Shown here in pieces: positions 52,834-61,334 of a stretch of DNA of 64,000 nucleotides. Location: contig NZ_JAPCKI010000005.1 of NCBI RefSeq assembly GCF_028680575.1, positions 326,661 to 390,660 on the forward strand, given 5' to 3'. Every line of letters starts with the position of its first letter. Within the stretch, counting starts at the first letter, position 1. Both the position numbers and the translations under genes were made by a program. This DNA comes from Acidovorax benzenivorans. GTDB lineage: Bacteria; Pseudomonadota; Gammaproteobacteria; Burkholderiales; Burkholderiaceae_C. Under the pieces are notes generated by a model. It did not search any database and was not told the DNA's origin. It was given only the letters and a program-made list of their open reading frames with translations.

Positions 52834-53994
52834 TCAACCCGCAGCCGCGATTTCGCCGGTCGATGTGCCCTGCGCCGCCTCGGCCTCGCGCCTGCGCTGC
52901 TGGCGTGCATCCAGCCAGATCAGCGTGCCCGAGACCGATAAAAACGCGGGGGTCATGCCCAAAAAGAAATACAGCCACTTCAGCGCCAGCCCGCCAAAGT
53001 CACCAAAGTGCAGCGGCTCCATGAGTCCGTTGACCAGCGACCAGAAGCCCGCCGTGCGTGGGTCGTGCACCTTCTTGGGCGCGCCGGTGGCGGCGTGGAT
53101 GTCCACCCGCGCAGTGCTGGCCAGGTGGCCCTGCAGGTTACCGGTAAAGCCCGCCTCGGCCGTGCTCGTGCCCCAGCGTCGCAGCGACACATAACGCGCC
53201 TCCAGCCCCGGCACAGCCTGCTGCGCGGTGGCGTACAGCGCATCCAGCGACTGCATGGGCACGGGCTCGGCGGCATCGCCAGCGGCCTTGCGCGCGGGCT
53301 TTGCAGCTGCAGCTTCGGTGATGGTGGCGGTGGTGGTCAGGTATTTGGTGCCCTGCTCGAACAGCGGCGTCAGTCCCATCCACGCCCCCGTGGCCGCGAT
53401 CAGGATGTGAAAGCCCAGCCCCCAGATGCCCGCAGACTTGTGCAGGTCCGACATCACCACGCGAAAGCTGCGGCCCCAGCGCTGCGTGAACAGCTCGGCC
53501 AGGATCTTGCGGTGGATGACGATGCCTGTGGCAATCAGCACCAGCATCGCAGCACCCAGAAAGCCCACGATCCAGCGCGGTCCGAAGAACAGGAACACAT
53601 GCAGCATGCGCAGGTATTGGCCCAGCTGGCTGTCCACCGGGCCAACTACCGTGCCCGTATCCGAGCGCAAGGCCACCTTGGTGCGCGTGTTCGCAGGTGC
53701 CCCGCGCTCGCGCACAAACGCGAAGTAGCTGGCGTTGACCGCATCGGGCAGCGCAATGGTCTCCACCGTGGCGCCGGGGTAGCGGGTGTGCAGCTGCGTC
53801 AGCACTGCGTCCAGCGACGCTGGCGTGGCAGAGCGCGGCAGCTGCGCCAGCGACGGGTTGGCCCACAGGTCGATCTCGTTCTTGAACACCACCACCGCAC
53901 CCGAGAAGCACACGATAAACAGCAGCAGCCCCGTGACGATGCCCGCCCAGGAGTGCAGGGTAAAGAGGCGGTTCAAGGTGCGCTGGCTGGTCAT
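52834..53994 (-). CDS. PepSY-associated membrane protein (siderophore-iron reductase-like)
   Basis: From ATG at 53994 (MTSQRTLNRLFTLHSWAGIV) the product is 386 residues with four membrane helices, including TGLLLFIVCFSGAVVVFKNE and FGPRWIVGFLGAAMLVLIAT. Conserved His residues lie at helix ends and PepSY-type periplasmic segments at about 60-130 and 230-330. PiuB/FpvG-type proteins reduce siderophore-bound iron. It follows the receptor gene in the same direction, separated by an inverted REP pair. The 90 bases of open frame upstream overlap the REP and are unlikely to be coding. Confidence 0.82.
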   Translation of the reverse strand: MTSQRTLNRLFTLHSWAGIVTGLLLFIVCFSGAVVVFKNEIDLWANPSLAQLPRSATPASLDAVLTQLHTRYPGATVETIALPDAVNASYFAFVRERGAPANTRTKVALRSDTGTVVGPVDSQLGQYLRMLHVFLFFGPRWIVGFLGAAMLVLIATGIVIHRKILAELFTQRWGRSFRVVMSDLHKSAGIWGLGFHILIAATGAWMGLTPLFEQGTKYLTTTATITEAAAAKPARKAAGDAAEPVPMQSLDALYATAQQAVPGLEARYVSLRRWGTSTAEAGFTGNLQGHLASTARVDIHAATGAPKKVHDPRTAGFWSLVNGLMEPLHFGDFGGLALKWLYFFLGMTPAFLSVSGTLIWLDARQQRRREAEAAQGTSTGEIAAAG

Positions 53995-54046
53995 GGTGGG
54001 CGGTGTAACGGCGGCTATTGGGGAGGGGCTTGGGCTCATTCCCCAA

Positions 54047-54119
54047 CCGTTCGGGCTGAGCCTGTCGAAGCCAGGGCACAGCACATTGGGTAGCCCTTCG
54101 ACAGGCTCAGGGCGAACGG
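54047..54119. repeat. Inverted pair of REP-type repeats
   Basis: CCGTTCGGGCTGAGCCTGTC (from 54047, to 54072) and its inverted partner CTTCGACAGGCTCAGGGCGA (from 54096, to 54119) are 23 bases apart. Together they can fold into a long hairpin between the receptor and PepSY genes. A single copy of the same repeat lies in hsdM at 25755-25778. Confidence 0.85.
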
Positions 54120-54153
54120 CGGGAAGGACATGCCAAAGACTTTGAAGCGGCCG

Positions 54154-56148
54154 TCAGAAGAAGTACGTCACGCCCAGGCTGAAGTTGCGCGGCAGTGACG
54201 GAGACACCACGTTGGCATTGATCGCTCCGTCGTAGTACGCCTTGTTGAACACGTTCTTGACCCCCGCCGTCACACGGTAGTTCTCGCCCACGTAGCTGAC
54301 CGAGGCATCGGCCACAAAGTACGACGGCAGCGTGAACGGGTACGAGCCGATCTGCTCGCTCACGTAGCGCCCGCCCAGGCCCAGCGTCACGCGCTGGTAC
54401 TGCGGCAGCTTGTACGTGGCCCAGGCCGTGAGCGTGTGGCGCGGCGTGAGGTTGAGCGGCAGGCCGACGATGGCAGCGTTGTTGTCGCGCGTGACCTTGG
54501 TCTGCGTGTAGGTGTAGGCGCTGGTCAGCTTCCAGCCGTTCTTCAGGTCCGCGCCCAGCTCCAGCTCCAGCCCCCGTGCGCGTTGCTCGCCGGTCTGCAC
54601 GCTGAAGCCCGTGTTCACCAGGTCGGCCGTGGTCACGTTCTGGCGTACCAGGTCGAAGATGGCGAGCGCGCCGGTGATCTGGCCGTTGGGCGACTCGTAC
54701 TTCACGCCCGCCTCCCACTGCTTGCCCGTCTCGGGCACAAAGGGCGATCCGCCGAAGGCCAGGCCCGACACGGGCAAGAACGACTCGCCATAGCTGCCAT
54801 AGACCGACCAGCCCGGCTTGAACTCATACACCAGCCCGGCGGACAGCGTGGTGGCGCTGTCCTTCTGGCGGGTTTGTGTGTTGGCCACGCGGTTGTTGGT
54901 GTCGTTGGTGGACCAGTCGCGGCGCAGGCCCACCAGGGCCGTCCAGCCCTGGCCGAACTTGATCTGGTCTTGTGCATACAGCCCGGCTACGGTGAGCTTG
55001 GACGGTGCATCGCTGGTCAGCGCTGCGGGGCAGGTGGCCTGCATGCCATAGACGGGCGCGAACAAATCCAGCGCGCCGATGCGGCAGGTGCGGCTGGCCA
55101 GCAGGCTGTGGCCGCTGCGCACGTCCAGGCCCGTGACGAGCTGGTGCTTGACGCCCAGCGCCTCGAAGCGTGTGAGCAGCGAGGTGTCGGTGGCAAGCAG
55201 GTCGTAGTCCATGTACTGGCGCGATGCCTGGCGGTTTTGCAGCCGCTGGTTAGCCTGTAGCGCCAGGTTGGAGATGAAGTTGCCCGTGCCCTTCTCGGTC
55301 TCGTAGCGCACGTTCTGGCGGAAGGTCATGGCGTCCGACACCTTGTGCTCCAGCGCATAGCCCACCGTGGTGCTCTCCACGTCATATACGCCAAAGCTCG
55401 GGTCGCCCGTGAACATGGTGCGTGACAGGGTGCCGTTGCGGTTGGGCAGCAGCGTGCCGTAGGGCGTGATGCCCTGCTGGCGCATCCATTCACTTTGGCT
55501 GTAGGTGGCAAACAGCACCAGGTCGGTCTGCGCGCCCAGGTCGATGGACAGCGACGGCGCAAACCAGCGGTCCTTGCGGTACACGAACTGCGTGGGGTCG
55601 TCGGCGTTGGACACCTGGGCGTTGATGCGCAGCGCCGTCTTGCCCGATTCTGACAGTGGCCGGTTGATGTCTGCTTGCAGCGTGCGCTGGCCAAAGCTGC
55701 CCACCTCCACGCCCACTTCGTTGATCGCCTCCTTCTTGGGCCGCTTGCTCACCGCGTTGACGATGCCGCCGGGCTGCACCTGGCCAGCCAGCGCCACGTT
55801 TTCGAGGTCTTGCAGCAGCAGCCAAATGCGCCCAGCGTGCGCCACACTTGCTGGCCGATTGAGCGGCGCGCCAGGAAGAGCGAGCCAATCACCCTGAAAA
55901 TTCGACCCGCCCAGCGACGTGAGCGCGGAGGCCGCTGCAGCCAGCTCGCTCGCGTGCGCGGCCTCTTTACTGGCTGCGGCTTCTGTGGCGTTGGTGAAGG
56001 TTGCAGCGGCCATGGCATTGGCGCCCGGGGCGAGCTTGTCTTTCTCCCACAGATAGAAGTTCTCCTGCGCCTCGTCAAAGATCGGCTCGTCCTGGCTGGA
56101 GTCCGGTACCTGTGGCGCGGCTTCGATGGGTGTGATCGGGGTTGGCAT
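54154..56148 (-). CDS. In-frame chimera: phage tail protein N-terminus fused to a TonB-dependent siderophore receptor
   Basis: The 664-residue product has two unrelated parts. Residues 1-119 look like a phage tail-fibre N-terminus (MPTPITPIEAAPQ; a helical Ala/Ser/Glu region ATEAAASKEAAHASELAA; GAPLNRPASVAHAGRIWLLL). From about residue 121 it is a TonB-dependent receptor: the second half of the plug (GQVQPGGIVNAVSKRP, PLSESGKTALRINAQVS) and the whole 22-strand barrel to SLPRNFSLGVTYFF. Signal peptide, TonB box and the first plug half are absent, so it should not reach the outer membrane. The phage-like start is 14 bases after the tail gene upstream. It is probably a non-functional deletion product. 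Confidence 0.85.
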   Translation of the reverse strand: MPTPITPIEAAPQVPDSSQDEPIFDEAQENFYLWEKDKLAPGANAMAAATFTNATEAAASKEAAHASELAAAASALTSLGGSNFQGDWLALPGAPLNRPASVAHAGRIWLLLQDLENVALAGQVQPGGIVNAVSKRPKKEAINEVGVEVGSFGQRTLQADINRPLSESGKTALRINAQVSNADDPTQFVYRKDRWFAPSLSIDLGAQTDLVLFATYSQSEWMRQQGITPYGTLLPNRNGTLSRTMFTGDPSFGVYDVESTTVGYALEHKVSDAMTFRQNVRYETEKGTGNFISNLALQANQRLQNRQASRQYMDYDLLATDTSLLTRFEALGVKHQLVTGLDVRSGHSLLASRTCRIGALDLFAPVYGMQATCPAALTSDAPSKLTVAGLYAQDQIKFGQGWTALVGLRRDWSTNDTNNRVANTQTRQKDSATTLSAGLVYEFKPGWSVYGSYGESFLPVSGLAFGGSPFVPETGKQWEAGVKYESPNGQITGALAIFDLVRQNVTTADLVNTGFSVQTGEQRARGLELELGADLKNGWKLTSAYTYTQTKVTRDNNAAIVGLPLNLTPRHTLTAWATYKLPQYQRVTLGLGGRYVSEQIGSYPFTLPSYFVADASVSYVGENYRVTAGVKNVFNKAYYDGAINANVVSPSLPRNFSLGVTYFF
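55780..55800. other. Phage/receptor fusion junction
   Basis: At codons 117-121 of the chimera the sequence changes from phage-like (LLLQDLENVA) to receptor plug (GQVQPGGIVN). Receptors normally read ...LRGPASVLYGQVQPGG... here. The exact joint cannot be placed to the base without homologues. Confidence 0.7.
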
Positions 56149-56162
56149 ATCGGTCGTGTGGG

Positions 56163-57146
56163 TCAGTTTGGAGAGGTGGTCGGCAGGCCCTCGATCTCGA
56201 AGCGGAACGAGGACGTGCGGGCGTTGTCCCGCGACATGGGGGCGCTCTTGAGAATCCCGAAAAGCAGGCTTTGCCGGTAGCCGGGCAGCAGCGTGGGTGT
56301 GAATGCAACGCCCTTGCCAACCAGGCGCAGCAGTTGGTAAAGCGCCGAGTCTTCGTTCTTGCTGCTCAGTGCGGCTGTACCGCTCATGTCGCAGGTGGCG
56401 CCATAGATCAGCACCGAGGTGCTTCCGTTCTCGTCGGCCTTGCGGCTGGTGAGCACACGGGGCGCGCGGACCAGTCCGAACTCCACGCCGCTCTCCGGCC
56501 CTTCAAGGTCCACGCCCGGGATGTAGCGCAGCTTGCCAACTTCGATCTGCGAGACGGCGCGCAGCTGGGTCCCCGTGCCCTCAATCGTGACGTGCACCAC
56601 GGCCGCAGGGAAGATCGGGAGCCCGTGGACCAAGACGCGGTCGGTCGTGGTGCGCTGCCCGAAGCGGTAGTCCCAGAAGCCCCGCGCGGCAGACTTGATA
56701 CGGCCGGTGTGTTCTACCGCCAGAGGGCCACCGTCGAACTTGTAAACACGCACGCGCCAGTGCGCGCCCTTGGCGCCAAAGATGGCAACCGCGTTCGCAT
56801 ACCGCTGGCGTAACCGGTAGCTGATGTCCTCCGTGGTGCTCTGCACTGGCTGGTGCTTGTAGAACAGCATGCCATCGGCCCGCAGGTGGGGGCCAAAAGG
56901 CCGGTGGCGCAGCGTGGGGCGCATGTCGGTCCAGCGTGTGGGGTCCTGCTCGGGCACCACCACTGTGCCTGCAGGTATCTCTACGGCACTGCGGAACACA
57001 CGGTGGATGTTTGCCCGCGTGACTTCTGTGCCGATGATCGGATAGGCGGTGCCGCTGACCCATGCAGGCTCTGATGGGGCGGGCTCAGGGACAGAGCCTT
57101 CCAGGAACATGGCGTCTGTGATGGGGTTGCGTTCGATGTAGTACAT
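56163..57146 (-). CDS. Phage tail-associated protein, function unknown
   Basis: The 327-residue protein (MYYIERNPITDAMFLEGSVP) lies 3 bases after the tape-measure stop and 14 bases before the chimeric tail-fibre start. In siphophages this slot carries distal-tail or hub-associated proteins. There is no signal peptide or membrane segment; it is mostly beta-rich (FGLVRAPRVLTSRKADENGS). The call is by position; no family was recognised. Confidence 0.6.
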   Translation of the reverse strand: MYYIERNPITDAMFLEGSVPEPAPSEPAWVSGTAYPIIGTEVTRANIHRVFRSAVEIPAGTVVVPEQDPTRWTDMRPTLRHRPFGPHLRADGMLFYKHQPVQSTTEDISYRLRQRYANAVAIFGAKGAHWRVRVYKFDGGPLAVEHTGRIKSAARGFWDYRFGQRTTTDRVLVHGLPIFPAAVVHVTIEGTGTQLRAVSQIEVGKLRYIPGVDLEGPESGVEFGLVRAPRVLTSRKADENGSTSVLIYGATCDMSGTAALSSKNEDSALYQLLRLVGKGVAFTPTLLPGYRQSLLFGILKSAPMSRDNARTSSFRFEIEGLPTTSPN

Positions 57147-57149
57147 GGT

Positions 57150-60122
57150 TCAGGCAGGAGCGGTTTGAACGATGAGCGCGTTGCCGTTCTTGACGTCGCG
57201 CAGCAGGGCAAGGGTGTCGCCGCTGTGGTTCGCACCAACTTCGAAGGCACTTTTGAGCAACTGGATTTCGGTTGTCAGCTTCAGGAAGAACTCTTCAAGC
57301 CGACCGTTGCCACCTCCGCCCAAGGCGTCAGCGAGCTGCTGCTGGTTCCAGATACGCGACGGCCCTGTTGCCTCCAACTCCGGTCCGTCCTCGCCCACAA
57401 TGCGCAGCCCACCCCAGTGAGAGCCGCCGCCTCTGAACTGCGGAATGTTGGTGGCCCCACCAGCGCGCAGGTTCTCTTGCACTTGCGCGAGGCTGATCCC
57501 GTATGCAGCGGCGACGTCCTGCAGCGATGCCCCCGTGGACGTCACAGCGTCCACAAGCTGCTGGGCGGACCAGCCGTCGGCAATCGCTTTGTCTAGGTTG
57601 GTCTTGATGGCGCCGTAGTAGTCGGCTTCAGATGCGCCGCCATTCACCTGCGAGTTGTAGAGTGATGACCGGGAGCCACTCGTGGTGGGCTGGTAGCCCG
57701 CACCATAGATGGCGTCGAGCTGTGCTCGGCTGGCGTTGCCGATGTATTTGCCGTCCGGGGTGTACATCCGGCCGTCCACATCAACGATATTGCCGCTGCT
57801 GGTGTCCCAGCGCGCGAGGTTGTAGTTGCTGTAGCCCATTTGGGCATACGACACAACGTTGTTGTTGGCGACGAGGCCTTCGGGTGTCCACTTGGTTGTT
57901 TGCAACCATTCCGTGAACGACTGGCGCTTGCCATCCAGACCAAACTGCTGGGGCCCAAAGTTGTAGAGCTGGTACGCGAGCACGGGGTCGAGCCCAAAGC
58001 CCTCCGACGCGAGCAGCTCGTCACGGTTGTTGCGGTAGTAATCCGCCACATCCGTGGGCATCTTGGAGAGATCACTGCGGACGAGCGTTGAGCCGTCGGT
58101 GGCGTAGCTGGAGCGGCCTGTGCTGTATACCTGCTCAAGGTCTTTGGCGTATTGAGGGTTGTTCTTGAAAAACAAGTACGACCCAAACTGCTCCTTGTCC
58201 GTTGCGTCGTCGGCCCCGTTGTGGACACGCATCCAATCGGGGACTTGGTAGCCCTCGTTCATCAAGACGCGTGGGTCGGCGTTGACGCGAATCCCGGCGT
58301 ACCAGGCTTTGAATTTTTCAAACGATGTGAGGGCTTCGTCTGCGCCGTAGTTTGCGCGGGGCACTGCGCCGCCGCCTGCCGAGGGAGTAGTGCCACCGCC
58401 CACAGTGTTTGCACCACCTGGCTTTGTGCTGCCGTTCTGGAAGTCACCGCGCAGGTTCTCCACCGCTTCAGCGACCGAGGTGATCGCTTCGTAGGTGTTG
58501 TTGGCAATCGCGAGGTGATCACGCCAGTATTCCAGCTCTTGGTCCAGCTGGCCGGTCTGAAACTCCAGCTCGCGCACCGTCTTCTGAGCGTCCGTGAGCT
58601 GCTTGCCCGCAATGCGCTCCAAGCCCTGCAGGCGCCCCGCCAGCACGTTGGCTGCATAGTCGCGTTCGGCAGCATCACCGCCGAAGTTCGCAACATCCAG
58701 CCAGCCGCGCGCGCCAGAGATGGCGTCTGCCAACTCATCAGCGTCGGGCAGGTAGCCCGTTTTCTGCGCGGTCTGCAAGGCCTTCAGGATGAAGTCATTC
58801 CCCTGCTGTGCCAGCATGGCGCGGGTTGCGTCGGTTTGGCCGTACAGCTCTCGCACGTTCGAGTGGAGTATGTCCACCAGGCCACCCAGCGTGCTGACGA
58901 TGTCCTGGGCGGCGTCTAGGCGCGTTTGCAGGGCTTTCTTTTCAGCAGCGACCGAGCGCTCCAACGCCTTCAGGTGGGAATCGCGCTGCTTGTCCAGAGC
59001 ATCGGTCGCACTCTCCACCGTCTTGGTGATGCTGGCAAAGGCACCGGCATTGGCGATCAGGGCGGCATATGCCTTTCGCCCTTGCTCGCTCATGTCGTTC
59101 TCAGCGGCCTTCACCAGCGCGGCGTACTGCGCCCGTGCGTCGGTGGCATCAATGTCCGGCAGCTGTAGGTTCACAGCCGAGAGCGCGTTCTGCAGCACCC
59201 GCTGCATGTTCGCCCGCTGCTCATCGGCCGAGACGAAGTTCGTGTAGAAGTTGCTGAGGTTGGTGAGGAAGTTGTCGAACCCGCCAGACACCTCTGCAAG
59301 CCCCGAGGCCACATCGAAGCTCACCTCGGCAAGGTGGTCCATGCCCATCGCGTCAAACGCCTGGCGCAGCCGTTTCACGCCCTCGATCTGGGTGTTTACA
59401 AAGTTCAGGTACTCGTCGGTCTGTTCAGACGTCAGGGCCTCAAAATCGACGCCCTTGAACTTCTTGGCGATCAGCGCGGGGAACTCTTCGCCCTTCTCGG
59501 CGGCGTACTGGGCAGCGGCCTGGATGGACTGCAGCGTCGCCTGCTTGAGGTCCAACGTGAAGTTCTCGACGGCGGTTTTGAAGTCCGGGCTGCGCGTGCT
59601 GAACAACTCGTAGAGCGTGCCTGCGTAGTTGTCGCCCTTGCCCGACTCGCCGAATGCCACACCATCGCCCAAGATGCCGCCCGCGAAATTGCCGCCGCGA
59701 TCCTTGGTGCTGGTCTCTAGTCCGGCAGAGAACCCCGTGAGCGACAGCGAGCTGCCAATGCCCTTGAGCAAGTCATTGATGGTGCTGGCCGTGCCAGCCA
59801 CCGCGTCGCGCAGTGCCTGCTCATTGGCAACCTTGTCGCCTTCCAGGCGATATGCCTGGCCGTCTGTGAGGCCCACACGCGCACCGTTGGAAAAGTCCCG
59901 GTCGAACTGCTGCCCCTCGTAGGTATAGGCCTGGCCGCGCCGCTGGTTGTAGACGCCGCCGTCATACGCCACGCCAAACTGCCCGCCCACACGGGTCTCG
60001 CCCTTCGTCTTGCCAATGATCGACGTGAGCGCAGCGATGCCCAGCGCAATCGGCCCCAGTACGCCAGCCATCATCCCGGCGCCCTGGGCCATGGTTGCCG
60101 CCGTGCCGCCCGAGGTGAGCAT
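57150..60122 (-). CDS. Phage tape-measure protein, N-terminally truncated
   Basis: From ATG at 60122 (MLTSGGTAATMAQGAGMMAG) about 990 residues remain. It starts in a hydrophobic segment (GVLGPIALGIAALTSIIGKT) and continues with long helical and coiled-coil stretches (about 380-560). The end is SHWGGLRIVGEDGPELEATG, PSRIWNQQQ and LLKSAFEVG, the typical C-terminus of tape-measure proteins. The usual large N-terminal part is missing: the sequence upstream of 60122 in this frame is Arg/Cys-rich nonsense overlapping the lysozyme gene. A deletion appears to join a lysis-region gene to the tape measure near 60120. Confidence 0.72.
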   Translation of the reverse strand: MLTSGGTAATMAQGAGMMAGVLGPIALGIAALTSIIGKTKGETRVGGQFGVAYDGGVYNQRRGQAYTYEGQQFDRDFSNGARVGLTDGQAYRLEGDKVANEQALRDAVAGTASTINDLLKGIGSSLSLTGFSAGLETSTKDRGGNFAGGILGDGVAFGESGKGDNYAGTLYELFSTRSPDFKTAVENFTLDLKQATLQSIQAAAQYAAEKGEEFPALIAKKFKGVDFEALTSEQTDEYLNFVNTQIEGVKRLRQAFDAMGMDHLAEVSFDVASGLAEVSGGFDNFLTNLSNFYTNFVSADEQRANMQRVLQNALSAVNLQLPDIDATDARAQYAALVKAAENDMSEQGRKAYAALIANAGAFASITKTVESATDALDKQRDSHLKALERSVAAEKKALQTRLDAAQDIVSTLGGLVDILHSNVRELYGQTDATRAMLAQQGNDFILKALQTAQKTGYLPDADELADAISGARGWLDVANFGGDAAERDYAANVLAGRLQGLERIAGKQLTDAQKTVRELEFQTGQLDQELEYWRDHLAIANNTYEAITSVAEAVENLRGDFQNGSTKPGGANTVGGGTTPSAGGGAVPRANYGADEALTSFEKFKAWYAGIRVNADPRVLMNEGYQVPDWMRVHNGADDATDKEQFGSYLFFKNNPQYAKDLEQVYSTGRSSYATDGSTLVRSDLSKMPTDVADYYRNNRDELLASEGFGLDPVLAYQLYNFGPQQFGLDGKRQSFTEWLQTTKWTPEGLVANNNVVSYAQMGYSNYNLARWDTSSGNIVDVDGRMYTPDGKYIGNASRAQLDAIYGAGYQPTTSGSRSSLYNSQVNGGASEADYYGAIKTNLDKAIADGWSAQQLVDAVTSTGASLQDVAAAYGISLAQVQENLRAGGATNIPQFRGGGSHWGGLRIVGEDGPELEATGPSRIWNQQQLADALGGGGNGRLEEFFLKLTTEIQLLKSAFEVGANHSGDTLALLRDVKNGNALIVQTAPA

Positions 60123-60187
60123 GCCCCAACGAAGGCGACAACGACGGCAGATGCGACAGCCCAAAAAAGGCGTTTGAGCTTTCCCAT
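60071..60187 (-). pseudogene. Truncated small membrane gene after the lysozyme
   Basis: An ATG overlapping the lysozyme stop (ATGA) opens MGKLKRLFWAVASAVVVAFV followed by GAC. This basic N-terminus plus membrane helix is as in spanin-like lysis proteins. After about 23 residues the frame becomes arginine/proline-rich and stops at 60071, where the tape-measure frame takes over. It is best read as the 5' remnant of a gene cut by the deletion. Confidence 0.4.
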
Positions 60188-60771
60188 CACTGCAACTCCA
60201 TACACTTCTTGTGGCGCTCAAGCTGGCGGGTCCACACGCTCCGGCAGACCTTGTTTCCGGGCGTGCTGCAGTCGAACTCCCAGCGCACTGGCTTGCCCTG
60301 GGCATCACGCCTGCTCACGGTCCAGCCCGGCCCCTCCTGGCGGGTGCTGGTCAGCTTGCGGTAGTCGAGAAGGCCATCGCACGCGGGCTTGTAGTTGCCC
60401 GCGAGCAGCTCACGCCGCATGGCGGATGTGCGCCAGGCGCCCATGCCGTACTGGTACACCCAGTCAAGGTACAGGTCGTATTCGCCCTGGTGGAGCGCCA
60501 CGCCAGGCAGGCTGTCGCGGAAAGCTGCCTCATCCTTGGTAATGTGGGTATGCGCCTTGATGAGTGCACGCACTGGGGTGGTGGTGTCGCCCATCTTTAC
60601 AGGCGCTCCGTTCTCATGAATGGTGCTACCGAAGCCCACTGTGGGGCGGTCGCCTTGGGTGGGGACGATGGCTTTGTCGGTGTAGCTCTCATGCACCACC
60701 AGGCCCACCAGCCCGGCCGCTGAGAGCGACATGACTGCGACGATCTGGCGGGGTGTTGTGTTTCCCAGCAT
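60187..60771 (-). CDS. Phage lysozyme (GH24-like) with N-terminal SAR/anchor segment
   Basis: From ATG at 60771 (MLGNTTPRQIVAVMSLSAAG) the product is 194 residues. An N-terminal weakly hydrophobic, glycine/alanine-rich segment fits a signal-arrest-release anchor. The muramidase core has the probable catalytic Glu in LVVHESYTDKA and the Asp/Thr region GDRPTVGFGST. YLDWVYQYGMGAWRTSAMRR and a C-terminal disulphide-capable FDCSTPGNKVCRS also appear. The open frame extends to 60891 but that part lacks likeness. It would degrade peptidoglycan at the end of a lytic cycle. Confidence 0.8.
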   Translation of the reverse strand: MLGNTTPRQIVAVMSLSAAGLVGLVVHESYTDKAIVPTQGDRPTVGFGSTIHENGAPVKMGDTTTPVRALIKAHTHITKDEAAFRDSLPGVALHQGEYDLYLDWVYQYGMGAWRTSAMRRELLAGNYKPACDGLLDYRKLTSTRQEGPGWTVSRRDAQGKPVRWEFDCSTPGNKVCRSVWTRQLERHKKCMELQ

Positions 60772-60841
60772 TGGTGAGCGCCGCCTGACGTTGGACAATG
60801 GTCGTTTCTCACCACCACCAATGCCAACGAAAGGGGCACTC

Positions 60842-61027
60842 ATGAGAGCTTTAACAGAAAACGAAGCGATAGCATTCAGCCACGACGTCATCGGACTTCT
60901 CCTGAAGCATCAGGAACATCCGCTAGGCGGGATGCCTCTGGGTTCAGAGGAGGATGCCCAGGACGCAGCGAAGAACATTGCAGCGTTCCGCCGTGCGTTG
61001 ATCGAAGAGCTGCAGAAGCCTCAATAG
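60842..61027 (+). CDS. Small phage-region protein, unknown
   Basis: The 61-residue soluble protein (MRALTENEAIAFSHDVIGLL, ending AAFRRALIEELQKPQ) has a helical profile. GAAAGGGGC precedes the ATG by about 4 bases. It overlaps the minus-strand frame at 60888-61235, so probably only one is real; composition favours this one over that frame's C-terminal half. No family was recognised. Confidence 0.35.
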   Translation: MRALTENEAIAFSHDVIGLLLKHQEHPLGGMPLGSEEDAQDAAKNIAAFRRALIEELQKPQ

Positions 61028-61235
61028 CAGCAATGGCGGCCGCATAGACTCGGCCGCCACTTTCACCAAAAGACTGATCGGCTGAGTACCGACAATTCTC
61101 CTTCGACCACTCCTGTGCCACGACAAGCGCAACCTGATGCCGCAACCATGCTGCGACCAAAAAACGCAACGCAACAACAGCCGCGAGCAGCTGCACCGTG
61201 AAGATGCCCAGGAGGAAAGAAGTGGTGATTCCCAT
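60888..61235 (-). CDS. Possible small membrane protein, unknown
   Basis: From ATG at 61235 the frame has one good membrane helix (MGITTSFLLGIFTVQLLAAV, continuing VALRFLVAAWLRH). A polar part to about residue 75 follows, and then a region that overlaps the plus-strand small gene. It might be a holin-like or accessory lysis protein since the lysozyme gene is next, but no ribosome-binding site is visible. Confidence 0.28.
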   Translation of the reverse strand: MGITTSFLLGIFTVQLLAAVVALRFLVAAWLRHQVALVVAQEWSKENCRYSADQSFGESGGRVYAAAIAAIEASAALRSTHGGTLQCSSLRPGHPPLNPEASRLADVPDASGEVR

Positions 61236-61260
61236 GCCGCGACTGTCGAGGTCGGGGCAC

Positions 61261-61289
61261 AAAAAACTAAGGCCAGCATGTGCTGGCCT
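61261..61289 (-). terminator. Intrinsic terminator of the repressor operon
   Basis: AGGCCAGCA (61270-61278) and TGCTGGCCT (61281-61289) form a perfect 9-bp stem. On the minus strand it is followed by TAGTTTTTT, as expected for Rho-independent termination of the genes at 61335-63261. Confidence 0.8.
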
Positions 61290-61334
61290 GACTAATAAAT
61301 ACTATCTGGCTGGAGGTGCGATTCCCGGCCTTGG

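Noticed and set aside
53994..54084. Upstream extension of the PepSY gene frame to 54084
   Set aside because: It runs through the REP pair (peptide FDRLSPNG-like) and lacks a ribosome-binding site; the ATG at 53994 gives a normal membrane-protein start.
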